A stretch of DNA of 64,000 nt from Aureimonas endophytica (GCF_014642635.1 NZ_BMIQ01000001.1:310001-374000); one strand, 5' to 3'; shown: positions 21,890-29,984, counted from the stretch's first letter. Notes: a model not told the origin generated them from the sequence alone. A program made the numbers and translations.

Positions 21890-22908
21890 TCGCCGTTCTC
21901 CGAATCCGGCGCGCCATCTAGGATGCGCAGCGCCGCCGCCGGATCCGCTCGCGACGCACGCTCGCGGAACGTCTGCATCTCGGCCGCCATCTCCTCGGCG
22001 CTGCGTGACTCCGGCGCCTTTCCAAACGGCCACTGGAACAGGTCCGGCCGGGCGTACGCGTGCTCGATGTTCGCCGCGGAGACCAACGGTCGCGTGTCAG
22101 TGGTGTCGATGATCAGCCGCGGATCGAAGCCCGCGTTCTCGACCTCCGCCGGCCGATGCCGCCCCTGCGCTGCGCGATTATAGCCGCGGGGATTACAGAG
22201 GATGCGGGTGCCGCCGATCGAGTAGTCGTGGCGAGCATGCGTATGACCATGGATCCACAAATCCGGTCCGCGCTCGCGGATGAGGTCCTCGAGATCGGAG
22301 GCGTACGAGGCGTCGAGCGGCTCCGTTGCGCGGCCGCCGATCAGGCTGCGCGGCGAGGGCGCGTGGTGCGTCAGGACGACGGTCGGGCCGGCGAAGGGGG
22401 TGGCCAGGCGGTCCGCGAGGAAGGTGCGGTAGCGGGCGTGCTCCTCGGCGAGGTGGTGCGGCTGCAACTTCCGCTGGTAGTCGAAGCAGCGGATATGCTT
22501 AAAATCCTGCATGTGGCGCAGCGCGTCGCGCTCGGCCGTCCAGCGGTCCGAGTACGCGTTGTAGTCCGTCCAGAGGGTGCCGCCGAGGAAACGGACGCCG
22601 CCGAGGATCAGCTCGTCCGCATCGAGGATATGGATGCCCTCGGGGAAGGCGTTGCGGTCGCGGAAGCGGGAGATCTCGAGCTCGAGCGAGCCGCGCCAAT
22701 AATCATGATTTCCTGCGCAGAGGATGATCGGGAGGCCGGTGCGCAGATGCTGACGCGTGAGCCAACGCAGCCCCATGCGGCTGATGCGCCCGGCGATATC
22801 GCCCGCGATGATTATCGCGTCGGCTTCGAGATCGGCCGGGACATCGTACGTCCCCATGGACGGCGCGCTGTAGTCGTCGTGGATGTCGCTGAGAATGTGA
22901 AGTCGCAT
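21886..22908 (-). CDS. Calcineurin-like metallophosphoesterase (340 aa)
   Basis: The ATG at 22906-22908 follows AGGA and gives the family N terminus MRLHILSDIHDDY. Dinuclear metal motifs are in order: DIHDD (metal 1), GDIAGRISRM, GNHDYWRGSLELE, then LTHHAPS and GHTHARHDYS. The enzyme should hydrolyse a phosphomonoester or phosphodiester. The substrate is unknown, and in mobile elements such enzymes may act on nucleotides or DNA ends. A C-terminal part of about 70 residues beyond the fold (from about FDPRLIID) is specific to this protein. It overlaps the downstream 91-residue gene and is one of two phosphoesterases in the operon. Confidence 0.8.
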   Translation of the reverse strand: MRLHILSDIHDDYSAPSMGTYDVPADLEADAIIIAGDIAGRISRMGLRWLTRQHLRTGLPIILCAGNHDYWRGSLELEISRFRDRNAFPEGIHILDADELILGGVRFLGGTLWTDYNAYSDRWTAERDALRHMQDFKHIRCFDYQRKLQPHHLAEEHARYRTFLADRLATPFAGPTVVLTHHAPSPRSLIGGRATEPLDASYASDLEDLIRERGPDLWIHGHTHARHDYSIGGTRILCNPRGYNRAAQGRHRPAEVENAGFDPRLIIDTTDTRPLVSAANIEHAYARPDLFQWPFGKAPESRSAEEMAAEMQTFRERASRADPAAALRILDGAPDSENGE

Positions 22909-22933
22909 CGGAGCATTCCTCGCTTCGACCCGC

Positions 22934-23134
22934 TTACGGCTTCTGCCGACGTCGGGTACGGCTCTCTTGTAGCAGGCGCTGCTGAACGGATGGTGCAGGC
23001 TCGAGTGGAAATTGTAATTGCCTCTCGCTTTTCGGCGCCCCTCGTTTCCTGCGCTTCCGTGCCCGCTCGTCCAGCATCCTGAGGAGCCTACCGGCGGCTT
23101 CATCCCACGTCTCGACCTCTCCCGGATCACGCAT
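22934..23134 (-). CDS. Small basic hypothetical protein (66 aa)
   Basis: The ATG at 23132-23134 overlaps the preceding phosphoesterase gene by eight bases, supporting a real coupled gene. The protein is helical and strongly basic (EVETWDEAAGRLLRMLDERA, then RKRRKRGAPKSERQ), with a basic tail. Nucleic-acid binding is plausible. Confidence 0.5.
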   Translation of the reverse strand: MRDPGEVETWDEAAGRLLRMLDERARKRRKRGAPKSERQLQFPLEPAPSVQQRLLQESRTRRRQKP

Positions 23135-23636
23135 TTTCGGCGTCTCCGATCCGGGCGAGGATCTCCGGCAGCGCGACAGGACGGTAGCTCCAGCAATCCA
23201 CGCCGACGTCGCATGAGCGCCCGACGCCGGGACGCCGGCCGTGCACGTGGCCGAACAAGTGGACGGCGCCGCGCCAGTAACCGGCCCATTCGAGGACCGG
23301 GTAGTGACATAGGAAAAGACGGTGGCCGTCGACGGCGATCTGCTTTATCTCTGACACCGATTCCCACGCCAGGATCCGCGTGGCCTCGTTGTCATGGTTG
23401 CCGACGATGAGGTGCTTGCGACCATGGAGGCGGGCGAAGATCTTCGCCGTTTCGTTGGCCGTGGCGCGGTACGCGAAATCGCCGAGATGGTAGACGTCGT
23501 CGTCCGACCTGACGACGGCGTTCCAGGCCGCGATCAGGTGCTCCCGCATTTCCGAAATGCCCTCGAACGGCCGGTTCGAGAGCCTGATGACGTTCGCATG
23601 GCCGAAGTGCGTGTCGGAGGTGAACCACACGGTCAC
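23127..23636 (-). CDS. Metallophosphoesterase, small form (169 aa)
   Basis: GTG 23636 overlaps the stop of the upstream gene. The protein is a minimal calcineurin-like phosphoesterase: TSDTHFGHANVIRLSNRPF at the N terminus (metal ligands D and H), HLGDFAYR, GNHDNEA, CHYPVLEW and LFGHVHGRRPG. This short form, typified by phage and plasmid phosphoesterases, recurs in mobile elements. It differs from the larger enzyme downstream (340 residues), so the operon carries two distinct paralogue types. Confidence 0.82.
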   Translation of the reverse strand: MTVWFTSDTHFGHANVIRLSNRPFEGISEMREHLIAAWNAVVRSDDDVYHLGDFAYRATANETAKIFARLHGRKHLIVGNHDNEATRILAWESVSEIKQIAVDGHRLFLCHYPVLEWAGYWRGAVHLFGHVHGRRPGVGRSCDVGVDCWSYRPVALPEILARIGDAENA

Positions 23637-23824
23637 GACAGGCCTCCACGGGCTCTGGCGGCGACGAGCTGCATCGCGATGATCCCCAGCGCATGTCTCT
23701 CTGGACCGGTCAGATGGCTCCAGACCTCGACTGCCTGGACGATCTGATCGAGAACGGGGATGCCGTCCTCGCGCTCGATCGCGTCCAGGCGTTCGCGGAC
23801 GTCGGGGCGTAGGGCGATCACCAT
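23633..23824 (-). CDS. Small helical protein, possibly ribbon-helix-helix (63 aa)
   Basis: The ATG at 23822-23824 overlaps the FtsH-like gene stop by one base. The N-terminal MVIALRPDVRERLDAIERED then GIPVLDQIVQAVEVWSHL has the strand-helix-helix look of CopG/RHH regulators, followed by a hydrophobic helix. It could be a local regulator. The RHH call is tentative. Confidence 0.5.
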   Translation of the reverse strand: MVIALRPDVRERLDAIEREDGIPVLDQIVQAVEVWSHLTGPERHALGIIAMQLVAARARGGLS

Positions 23825-25923
23825 CAGCGCGACCCTCCGAGTCCGTGCTCCGCTGCGAACGCCTCGAGCGCGGCCTTGCCGAGGACCCGGCGCTCGACCA
23901 CCAGATCCGCGAGCGCTTCGACGGCCGCCCGGTGCTGGCCGATCAGCCTCAGGGTCCGCCCGTAGAGCTCGCGCAACTTCGTCTCGAGGACCGCGATGTC
24001 GACGCGCTCGTCAAAGACTAGGCGGCCGGCGAGACCGGTTCTGCCGATCAGCTGCGCGACGACAGAGGTGGCGCCGTGGAGATCGGCTTCGGCTCCTCCC
24101 GAGGCCTCGCCCAAAATGACCTCTTCCGCGGCGCGGCCGCCGAGGCGGACCACGACCTCGTTCTCGTAGTCACGCAGGCGCGCCATTCCGATGAGCGACC
24201 CGGCCCGCACGCCGCCGCGGGTGATCCCGTCAGACACGATTGAGACGGACTCCGGGATCCGGCCGAGCAGCATGACGGCGATCGCATGCCCGGACTCGTG
24301 GATCGCGACCAGGCGACGGTCCTCGGGCGACAGTCCGTCCGGAGGCATCGCGACGACGAGCAGGTCCTCGGCCGTGACCTCGCGGCGTTCCCGTCTCGCG
24401 GCGCGTCTGGCCTCGCGGGCGAAGCGGGCGACATCGGCACCCGACGCGGATCCGACGAGAACGGTCGCCGCCGGCGCGAGCGAGACGGGGTCGATCTCGG
24501 GAAGGTGGTGGCGCAGGATGCCGTGCAGCGCCGGCTCGTCGGGCAGCCCGATCTCGAAGCGGCGGTCCAGGCGCCCGGATCTGACCATGGCGGGATCGAG
24601 CCGATCGGGATGATTGCAGGCGCCGATCACGACGACGCCTTCCCGCCGATTCGAGCCGTCGAGCTGCTCGAGCAAGGCGCTCGTCACCATCGACCACCAG
24701 TCTTCATTGTGTCCGCCACCGCCGCGGGCCCGGACCGTATCGACCTCGTCGATGAAGACGACGCAGGGGGCGTTCGCGTTGGCGGCTTCGAAGATGCTGC
24801 GGATCGTCCGGACGACGTCGCTGCCCCACCCCGTCCCTCTTGACTGCCAGTCCGCGTACGAGGTCGGAATGAACGCGACGCCGGCGGTCGCGGCGATCGC
24901 GCTGGCGAGCATGGTCTTGCCGGTGCCGGGAGGCCCGTAGAGGAGGCAGCCGGCATCGACTGCGCTCCATCCGATCTCGCCGCGGGCGTAGGCGGCGACA
25001 TCGTCGGCGAGGTCGAGGGCCCAGAGGGCGGCCTTTCCGTAGCCGTGAAGATCCTCGACCCGAGGAGCCGTCGGACGCAGGACCTCGACGTCCTGCGCCT
25101 TGCGCGTCTTCGTCGTTGTCGTCCCCGACTCCTTCGCGATGACCTTCCGGTCCTCCTCGTCGGCGGCGTCGGCGAGAACCTCGAGGAGCGGCTGGACCGA
25201 CGCCGCGTCCGGCGCCCGGGCGCAGGCGGCGTTGAACGCGATGGCGCCGAAAGCCGTCGCCGGCCGTCCGGTCCAGACTGTCCCGGTCGTCTCGAACGCC
25301 GCGTCGATCGCGCCGGCCAGATGGATGGCCGACAGCTCGCGCAGGTCGATGCGAAGATCGATATGCGGCGTCAGGTTCGCAGGCACGACGTCGTCGGCGA
25401 GCCGCGTCGTGAAGACGTGGCAGCGGGCGGCGTTGCCGATCACGTCGCCAACCGGCACCTGGTAGATCCGGCTGTCTCTATCGAGCAAAAACTGAACGTG
25501 CTTGCGCCCGATGCTCGCTCCGAGATGCCGGACCCCGACGGCATGCAGGAACGCGACGAAGGCACCGTCGACCGCAGTCCGCCAGCGATGATGAGGCAGC
25601 ACGACGTCGCAGATGAGGAATGGGCTGCGGCCCTCGAGACGCCTCGCGATCGCGCCGTCCTTGTCGTCGAGATGCTCGGACATCGCGAGAAAAAGGGCGT
25701 GCTCGGCCGGTTCGAGGCGCTCGACCGCTCGCGAAAGCGCCTGGACCGCTGCGAGCTTCGCTGACGACATCTTCTCTTCGTCGGCGGGGTCGATCTCGGT
25801 GACCGTGGCGATCGAGAAGTCGCCGTCGGCGTCCCACGTCAAGTCGTCGGGATCGATGTTCGACACGGCTTCTTCGGCTGTAATCTTCCGCGTGCCCACG
25901 ACGCGGATCGGACGAATGCCCAT
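23824..25923 (-). CDS. Membrane-less FtsH-like AAA+ metalloprotease (699 aa)
   Basis: The C-terminal two thirds match FtsH: Walker A GPPGTGKT (330-337), Walker B VVFIDEVD (388-395), the second region of homology with Arg fingers (MVRSGRLDRRFE, about 446-457), zinc site HESGH (542-546) and a third ligand D614 in the GGAEADLHGA context. Unlike bacterial FtsH, there are no transmembrane helices. Instead about 290 residues of unfamiliar sequence precede the AAA domain. It may therefore be a soluble ATP-driven protease that degrades host or competing-element proteins. It heads the leftward operon. The ATPase and zinc motifs are complete, so it should be active. Confidence 0.85.
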   Translation of the reverse strand: MGIRPIRVVGTRKITAEEAVSNIDPDDLTWDADGDFSIATVTEIDPADEEKMSSAKLAAVQALSRAVERLEPAEHALFLAMSEHLDDKDGAIARRLEGRSPFLICDVVLPHHRWRTAVDGAFVAFLHAVGVRHLGASIGRKHVQFLLDRDSRIYQVPVGDVIGNAARCHVFTTRLADDVVPANLTPHIDLRIDLRELSAIHLAGAIDAAFETTGTVWTGRPATAFGAIAFNAACARAPDAASVQPLLEVLADAADEEDRKVIAKESGTTTTKTRKAQDVEVLRPTAPRVEDLHGYGKAALWALDLADDVAAYARGEIGWSAVDAGCLLYGPPGTGKTMLASAIAATAGVAFIPTSYADWQSRGTGWGSDVVRTIRSIFEAANANAPCVVFIDEVDTVRARGGGGHNEDWWSMVTSALLEQLDGSNRREGVVVIGACNHPDRLDPAMVRSGRLDRRFEIGLPDEPALHGILRHHLPEIDPVSLAPAATVLVGSASGADVARFAREARRAARRERREVTAEDLLVVAMPPDGLSPEDRRLVAIHESGHAIAVMLLGRIPESVSIVSDGITRGGVRAGSLIGMARLRDYENEVVVRLGGRAAEEVILGEASGGAEADLHGATSVVAQLIGRTGLAGRLVFDERVDIAVLETKLRELYGRTLRLIGQHRAAVEALADLVVERRVLGKAALEAFAAEHGLGGSR

Positions 25924-26064
25924 CGTTGGCTCCTAGCCAAGCCCCGAGCACGGCTGAAGCCGACGGCGGGGCGATGAAGTGAACCGGATGCTGATGCTGC
26001 CGGTCGGATGCGTCCTCTATACAGGAGGGACGGCAAGGAATGGGTTAAGGAATAGCGAAGGATT

Positions 26065-26430
26065 TTAAAGGTCCGTCGATTTCTGCGGTGCCGGCCGGGG
26101 CGGGGGCTCCTCGGAGAGGGTTTTCGAAAACTCGCGGATGCGGAGGCGGAGAAGATTCTCCGGAAGGCCGCGCTCTTTATACTCGTCTACGAGGTCTTCG
26201 AGGTCCGCGATCAGGTCGTCGCAGATCGGGGCGAACTGGTCCAGGCGTTCGACGAGGCTCGGCGGATAGGTGCTCTCGCCGCTGAGCCAGCGCTCGGCGT
26301 TGCGCTTGCTGACGCCGAGCCAAGTCACGAGCCGGTCGGGCAGGGCGGCGCCGACGACGCGCACGACCAGAGCCTCGATCTCGGCGGTCGGCCTGACGTT
26401 CTCGCGGCGGGGTTTCGGGACGTCGGACAT
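26065..26430 (-). CDS. XRE-like HTH protein next to the integrase (121 aa)
   Basis: The central WLGVSKRNAERWLSGESTYP stretch is a Cro/C1-type helix-turn-helix (residues about 38-57), flanked by helices. It is divergent to the integrase gene, with an inverted repeat (26490-26516) between them, and precedes the FtsH-like operon by 141 bp. That position suits a repressor controlling both directions, although this is inference. Confidence 0.65.
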   Translation of the reverse strand: MSDVPKPRRENVRPTAEIEALVVRVVGAALPDRLVTWLGVSKRNAERWLSGESTYPPSLVERLDQFAPICDDLIADLEDLVDEYKERGLPENLLRLRIREFSKTLSEEPPPRPAPQKSTDL

Positions 26431-26489
26431 GTGCGGCTTTCCTCGCCGTTGGTGTTCGGCGGGATCATGCCCCGCACGCGTTAACCTTC

Positions 26490-26516
26490 CCTACCACAAC
26501 CGCTTGCCGAGGTAGG
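26490..26516. promoter_or_regulatory. Inverted repeat CCTACC-N15-GGTAGG between HTH and integrase genes
   Basis: A 6+6 inverted repeat sits in the divergent 182-bp region upstream of the integrase. It may be an operator for the adjacent HTH protein or an arm-type integrase site. CCTA/TAGG half-sites also occur at 12026-12037. Confidence 0.45.
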
Positions 26517-26612
26517 CACCCCCGTCTCATGTTCGGGACATCGAGCAGTCGGCGAATGAAGCCGGAAGCTTCCCCACGGCGCATCTGACGCCGGCAGCGC
26601 GGAGAATGACCA

Positions 26613-27821
26613 ATGGCTTCGACGAAGCCCGCACGACTCTATCTTGTCCCCGAACGCCGCGACGAGAACGGCTGGATCCGGCAGAACTCGGTCTGGATGA
26701 TCCGCGACGGCAAGGTTCGGATCCTCACGAAGTTCGGGCCCGAGCAGCGCCGCGAGGCCGAGGGCAAGCTCGCCGAATATCTCGTCGAGCGCAATCGCAA
26801 GGCCTCCAAGGGGGTTAACCGGGCCGCCGCCGACGTGGCGATCGCCGACGTCCTGCAGCACTACGAGGACGAGGCCGGCCGCGACGTCGCCAGGCCAAAG
26901 GAGCTGAAGGCGCGCCTCGCCCGCCTCGGCGAGTTCTGGGGCGACCGCATGCTGTCCGAAGTCACGGGCTACACCTGCAAGCAGTACGCCCGGCACCGTT
27001 CGACGCCGGGGGCGGCGAGGCGGGAGCTCGAGGACTTCAAGGCGGCGATCCGACTGTATTGCGAGGACGGCCTCTGCCGCGAGCTCGTCGTCGTGAAGCT
27101 GCCGCCCAAGGGGGACAGCCGCCAGGGATGGATGACCCGCGGCCAGGTCGCGGCGCTCCTCTGGTTCCTGCTGACGTACCGGACGACGCAGCGCGGCCGG
27201 AAGACGCGCCGGCGCTCGCTCCGGCATATCCTCCCGTTCGTCCTGGTCGCCGTCTACACGGGCTCGCGGTCGTCGCGGATCTGGAACGCGTCCTTCGAGA
27301 AGGAGGACGGCCGGCCGTGGATCGATCTCGAGACCGGGATCTTCTACCGGGTCGGCGAGGCGGAGAAGCGCTACGACAACAAGCGGGCCGATCCGATCCG
27401 GCTGCCGGAGCGGCTCCTGCACCTCTTGCGGATCTGGCAGCGCGGGCCGTTGCGGATCGACGGATACAGGGAGCCGCGGCGCTACCTCGTGGAGTGGCAG
27501 GGGCGGCCGGTGGATCCGAAGAAGGGCCTCGTCTTCGCGATGAAGGAGGTCTTCGGCGCCGACCACGGGTTCGTCCGGCACAGCTTCCGCCACACGTGCG
27601 CGTCCTGGCTGATCCAGGATCCGGACCAGGACGAGAAGCAGATCGCGAAGTACCTGTCGATGAGCGTTGACATGCTGCGGAAGGTCTACGGGCACCTGCA
27701 CCCCGACGCCGATCGCGATGTCGGGCAGGCGTTCTCCAGCGGGCGGGCGGGGAGGCGGGGGCAGCCCCGCGGCCACCGGTTCGGCCGCGGGGAGACGAAA
27801 AGGGAGAGGGAGGAGGCCTAG
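26613..27821 (+). CDS. int: Tyrosine site-specific integrase
   Basis: This tyrosine recombinase of 402 residues carries the catalytic set: R219 in YTGSRSSRI, H323 and R326 in HSFRH, G360-H361 and nucleophile Y359 in VYGHLHPD. The N-terminal part (about 1-130) is an arm-type and SAM-like DNA-binding region. ATG 26613 is consistent with the family N terminus. It lies about 0.7 kb from the tRNA-Val 3' end, in line with integration there. Its stop overlaps the HNH gene stop in the shared palindrome CTAG. Confidence 0.85.
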   Translation: MASTKPARLYLVPERRDENGWIRQNSVWMIRDGKVRILTKFGPEQRREAEGKLAEYLVERNRKASKGVNRAAADVAIADVLQHYEDEAGRDVARPKELKARLARLGEFWGDRMLSEVTGYTCKQYARHRSTPGAARRELEDFKAAIRLYCEDGLCRELVVVKLPPKGDSRQGWMTRGQVAALLWFLLTYRTTQRGRKTRRRSLRHILPFVLVAVYTGSRSSRIWNASFEKEDGRPWIDLETGIFYRVGEAEKRYDNKRADPIRLPERLLHLLRIWQRGPLRIDGYREPRRYLVEWQGRPVDPKKGLVFAMKEVFGADHGFVRHSFRHTCASWLIQDPDQDEKQIAKYLSMSVDMLRKVYGHLHPDADRDVGQAFSSGRAGRRGQPRGHRFGRGETKREREEA

Positions 27822-28372
27822 GCGGCCTCGCTCCTCCGCACGCGGTTGCGGACAGCCGTCGGGAAGTTCAGGACGGCGAACTCGCCGTGGCGCTCGATCG
27901 CCGCGGCGTCGTAGGCCCTGGCGGCCTCGGTCGGCGTCGCGAAGGCGCCGATGAAGACGTTGCGGCCGTCGTGCGTGATGGTCGCGTTCCAGCTCGGCCC
28001 CTTGGTGGCCTTGAACACTCCCCTGTAGCCCGACTTGTTCCGCTGCCGCATGCGGCGGTTCGCGGAGTTCTGCTGCGCCGTCGCCTCGCGGAGGTTGGCG
28101 ATGCGGTTGTCGTCGGGCATGCCGTTCTTGTGGTCGAGGCGGTCCCCCGGCCAGACGCCGTGCGTCCAGAACCAGGCGAGGCGGTGCGCGAAAAACGCGA
28201 CGCCGTCGATGTGGACGACCCTGTAGCCGTTCTTGTCGAGGTAGCCGGCCGGCCGACCCGGGTGGCGGCCGCGGCGCGGCTTCGTCCAAGTGAAGTGGCC
28301 CGTGGCCGGATCGTACACGAGCTCCGCGAAGATCTCGGCATAGGGGCGGTCGTACTTGGGGTGGAGGGACAT
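27818..28372 (-). CDS. HNH endonuclease with AP2-like DNA-binding domain (184 aa)
   Basis: The ATG at 28370-28372 has GGAG nine bases upstream; a more distant TTG (28402) is less likely. The N-terminal half is an HNH nuclease (AHRLAWFWTHGVWPGDRLDH, then KNGMPDDNRIANLREATAQQ). The C-terminal half is an AP2-type domain (KSGYRGVFKATKGPSWNATI, then FIGAFATPTEAARAYD), the pattern of phage homing endonucleases. It is a likely free-standing homing gene between integrase and tRNA-Val. Both enzyme halves look complete. Confidence 0.82.
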   Translation of the reverse strand: MSLHPKYDRPYAEIFAELVYDPATGHFTWTKPRRGRHPGRPAGYLDKNGYRVVHIDGVAFFAHRLAWFWTHGVWPGDRLDHKNGMPDDNRIANLREATAQQNSANRRMRQRNKSGYRGVFKATKGPSWNATITHDGRNVFIGAFATPTEAARAYDAAAIERHGEFAVLNFPTAVRNRVRRSEAA

Positions 28373-28556
28373 CCGTGGCGTCTCCGTTGAAGAGACGTCC
28401 AAGGGTCACCAGCGCGAAGAAAGATTTCAGCGAAATCTCTCGTTCACCCGCAGTCCCGCCGCATATTTCGCAGGGGTCTGGCAGGGGGTGGTAGCAATCA
28501 GTTCGGGAAGGGTGGTGCCTCGATCCGCTGAAGCCCTGCGGCGTAGGGGGTAGGGC

Positions 28557-28632
28557 TGGTGGGCGATGAGGGACTCGAACCCCCGGCATCCTCGGTGTAA
28601 ACGAGGCGCTCTACCAACTGAGCTAATCGCCC
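28557..28632 (-). tRNA. tRNA-Val (anticodon TAC)
   Basis: The 76-base cloverleaf on the minus strand: acceptor GGGCGAT pairs with ATCGCCC, D-arm GCTC-N-GAGC, anticodon stem CCTCG/CGAGG with loop TTTACAC (anticodon TAC), T-loop TTCGAGT, and encoded CCA at the 3' end (28557). The 3' end faces the integrase, making it the likely attachment site. A promoter for it lies at 28645-28673. Confidence 0.93.
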
Positions 28633-28644
28633 TTTCGTCCCGCC

Positions 28645-28673
28645 GCGATACGCGGTTGCGCCGGCAATTTCAA
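28645..28673 (-). promoter_or_regulatory. Promoter of tRNA-Val
   Basis: On the minus strand TTGAAA (28668-28673), 17-base spacer, TATCGC (28645-28650), 12 bases upstream of the tRNA 5' end. The spacing fits sigma-70, the -10 match is moderate. Confidence 0.5.
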
Positions 28674-28754
28674 GGCGAGGGGTGGTCGACGCAGATCGGG
28701 CGAGGCCGGCGACGGGGCCGGCGCGAATTTTGTCGAAGAGCCGTGATGGATCGC

Positions 28755-28783
28755 TTGACTCCCAAAGCGGCCTCCCGTACACA
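28755..28783 (+). promoter_or_regulatory. Promoter of tRNA-Asp
   Basis: TTGACT (28755-28760), 17-base spacer, TACACA (28778-28783), placed about 40 bases before the tRNA-Asp start. Confidence 0.6.
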
Positions 28784-28822
28784 CCCACTCACGCCGACGG
28801 ACGAAGCGCCGCGGCGGAAAGC

Positions 28823-28899
28823 GCGGGTGTAGCTCAGTCGGTTAGAGTGCCGGCCTGTCACGCCGGAGGTCGCGGGTTCGAGCCCCGTCACTCGCGCCA
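28823..28899 (+). tRNA. tRNA-Asp (anticodon GTC)
   Basis: The 77-base cloverleaf: acceptor GCGGGTG pairs with CACTCGC, anticodon stem CCGGC/GCCGG with loop CTGTCAC (anticodon GTC), T-loop TTCGAGC, discriminator G and encoded CCA. It is divergent from tRNA-Val across a 190-bp region that holds both promoters. Confidence 0.93.
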
Positions 28900-28978
28900 T
28901 CTCAAAATACCCACCTCCAAAAATTTCTAGAAAACAAACCTTTCGCTCGGATGCGGCCGCTGGCAGCCTTCGCGAAGG

Positions 28979-29314
28979 TCAGCGCCGATGGCGCGTCGGA
29001 GCGTGGAAGTTCGCGGGCTTTTCGGCGACCCAAGTCAGGAAGCGCTGCATTTCGGGATGGGCACGCAGCTCCGCGCCGTCCGTTGTCATCCGTGCGAGTT
29101 CGACATTGCTGAAGGTCGCGTGGATCGTCCGGTGGCAGATCGGATGGACCGGCACGGTGTAGCGTCCGCCGCGACTCTTCGGTTGCGGATGGTGCCATTC
29201 GATTCTCTCGCCGAGGTCGCGTCCGCATAGCCAGCAGCAGGGATCGATCGGCGACGGCGTTGCGTCCCGCATCTCGGCTTCGCGTTTCAGGATTCGGCGG
29301 CGGGACGGTCGCAT
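28979..29314 (-). CDS. Small HNH nuclease domain protein (111 aa)
   Basis: Zinc-binding HNH pattern: CCWLCGRDLGERIEWHHPQP, then KSRGGRYTVPVHPICHRTIH. The WHH and H-x-x-x-H elements form the active site, and CxxC plus CxxxxH the metal cage. Basic N terminus (MRPSRRRILKRE). ATG 29314 is used; the MRDATPS Met is a possible internal start. Small stand-alone HNH genes are common in Hyphomicrobiales chromosomes with unknown function. Confidence 0.75.
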   Translation of the reverse strand: MRPSRRRILKREAEMRDATPSPIDPCCWLCGRDLGERIEWHHPQPKSRGGRYTVPVHPICHRTIHATFSNVELARMTTDGAELRAHPEMQRFLTWVAEKPANFHAPTRHRR

Positions 29315-29426
29315 TCGGGTCCGTTCTCTCGTCTTCGTCTCTTTTTCAGCGCCGGCTGGCCGCCGGCCGTGGCGCCTCGCGCCTGCCGTCCCATATGGGG
29401 GCGAGATCCGATCCGGGAGAGTGGGA

Positions 29427-29984
29427 ATGAGCGAGAATTCGGGCGAGGGGTCGCAGCGCAGGATCGAATCGATCGGCGAGCGCCATGGTTTCAGCGCAGA
29501 TGCGGCCCGAGAGGTCGCGAGCGCTCTTGCCGCCGGTCATGGATCGATGGCGCAGTTCAGCCATCCCGAACTCGGCGGCATGGGGCAATGGTCGCGCGGC
29601 GGCATGCTGATGATCGGCGACATGTTCAACGATGGGTTGAAGGGGCGGGTGCGCGCTTTGATCGACGATCTCGCCACGCTCGACCCGGCCGAGATCGCGG
29701 GACCGGCGACAGGGCAGGGTGGTGGCTCGGCCCCGAAGCGCTGGTGGCCGGACGAGCTCGGGCAGCCGGCGACGAGCGGCGGACAGAACGACCAGCTCTA
29801 CGCCGTCTTCCCCGCGCATCGTCGCCTGGCTATCAAGCGGGGCGAGCGGGTGACGATCCACGACACCGGCGATCATCGCATCGGCGGCGCGTCGCAGCAG
29901 CAGGGCGCCAGTCGCAGTCTCAGCTTCTCGACGCCCGAGGGCTCGATCGTCGCCGACGATCTGCCGATCGTCGCGGAGTACTGA
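29427..29984 (+). CDS. SHOCT-family hypothetical protein (185 aa)
   Basis: ATG 29427 follows GGGAGAG. The sequence shows the family order: ESIGERHGFSADAAREVASA at the N terminus, AQFSHPELGGMGQWSRGGML, GDMFNDGLKGRVRALIDDL, then a Gly/Ser linker, RWWPDELGQP, FPAHRRLAIKRGERVTIHDT, HRIGGASQQQGASRSLSF. This is the conserved SHOCT-associated domain architecture of alphaproteobacterial proteins. Function unknown; no signal peptide or membrane segment. The C terminus (SIVADDLPIVAEY) is complete. Confidence 0.7.
   Translation: MSENSGEGSQRRIESIGERHGFSADAAREVASALAAGHGSMAQFSHPELGGMGQWSRGGMLMIGDMFNDGLKGRVRALIDDLATLDPAEIAGPATGQGGGSAPKRWWPDELGQPATSGGQNDQLYAVFPAHRRLAIKRGERVTIHDTGDHRIGGASQQQGASRSLSFSTPEGSIVADDLPIVAEY

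Larger units (their letters stand above)
1..28632. mobile_element. Probable integrative genomic island at tRNA-Val; left end not in window
   Basis: A tyrosine integrase (26613-27821) lies next to a tRNA-Val gene whose 3' end (28557) points into the region, the usual layout for an island that recombined into a tRNA 3' end. Everything to the left is accessory: metal efflux, an eroded ars locus, an ABC-3C system, a patatin, an orphan adenine methylase, a FtsH-like protease and many unknown genes. To the right, core genes (nuo onward) follow within 2 kb. I did not recognise a second copy of the tRNA-Val 3' end inside the window, so the left attachment site is either outside it or too degenerate to see. 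The metal-resistance part could equally be older chromosomal cargo; the firmly mobile part is about 11.3-28.6 kb. Confidence 0.5.

Noticed and set aside
22060-23082. 340-codon rightward frame across the phosphoesterase
   Set aside because: Antisense to a gene with all metal motifs.
11285-26430. Prophage interpretation
   Set aside because: Adenine methylase, HNH and phosphoesterases occur in phages, but no terminase, portal, capsid, tail or lysis gene is recognisable here, so I kept the neutral term element.
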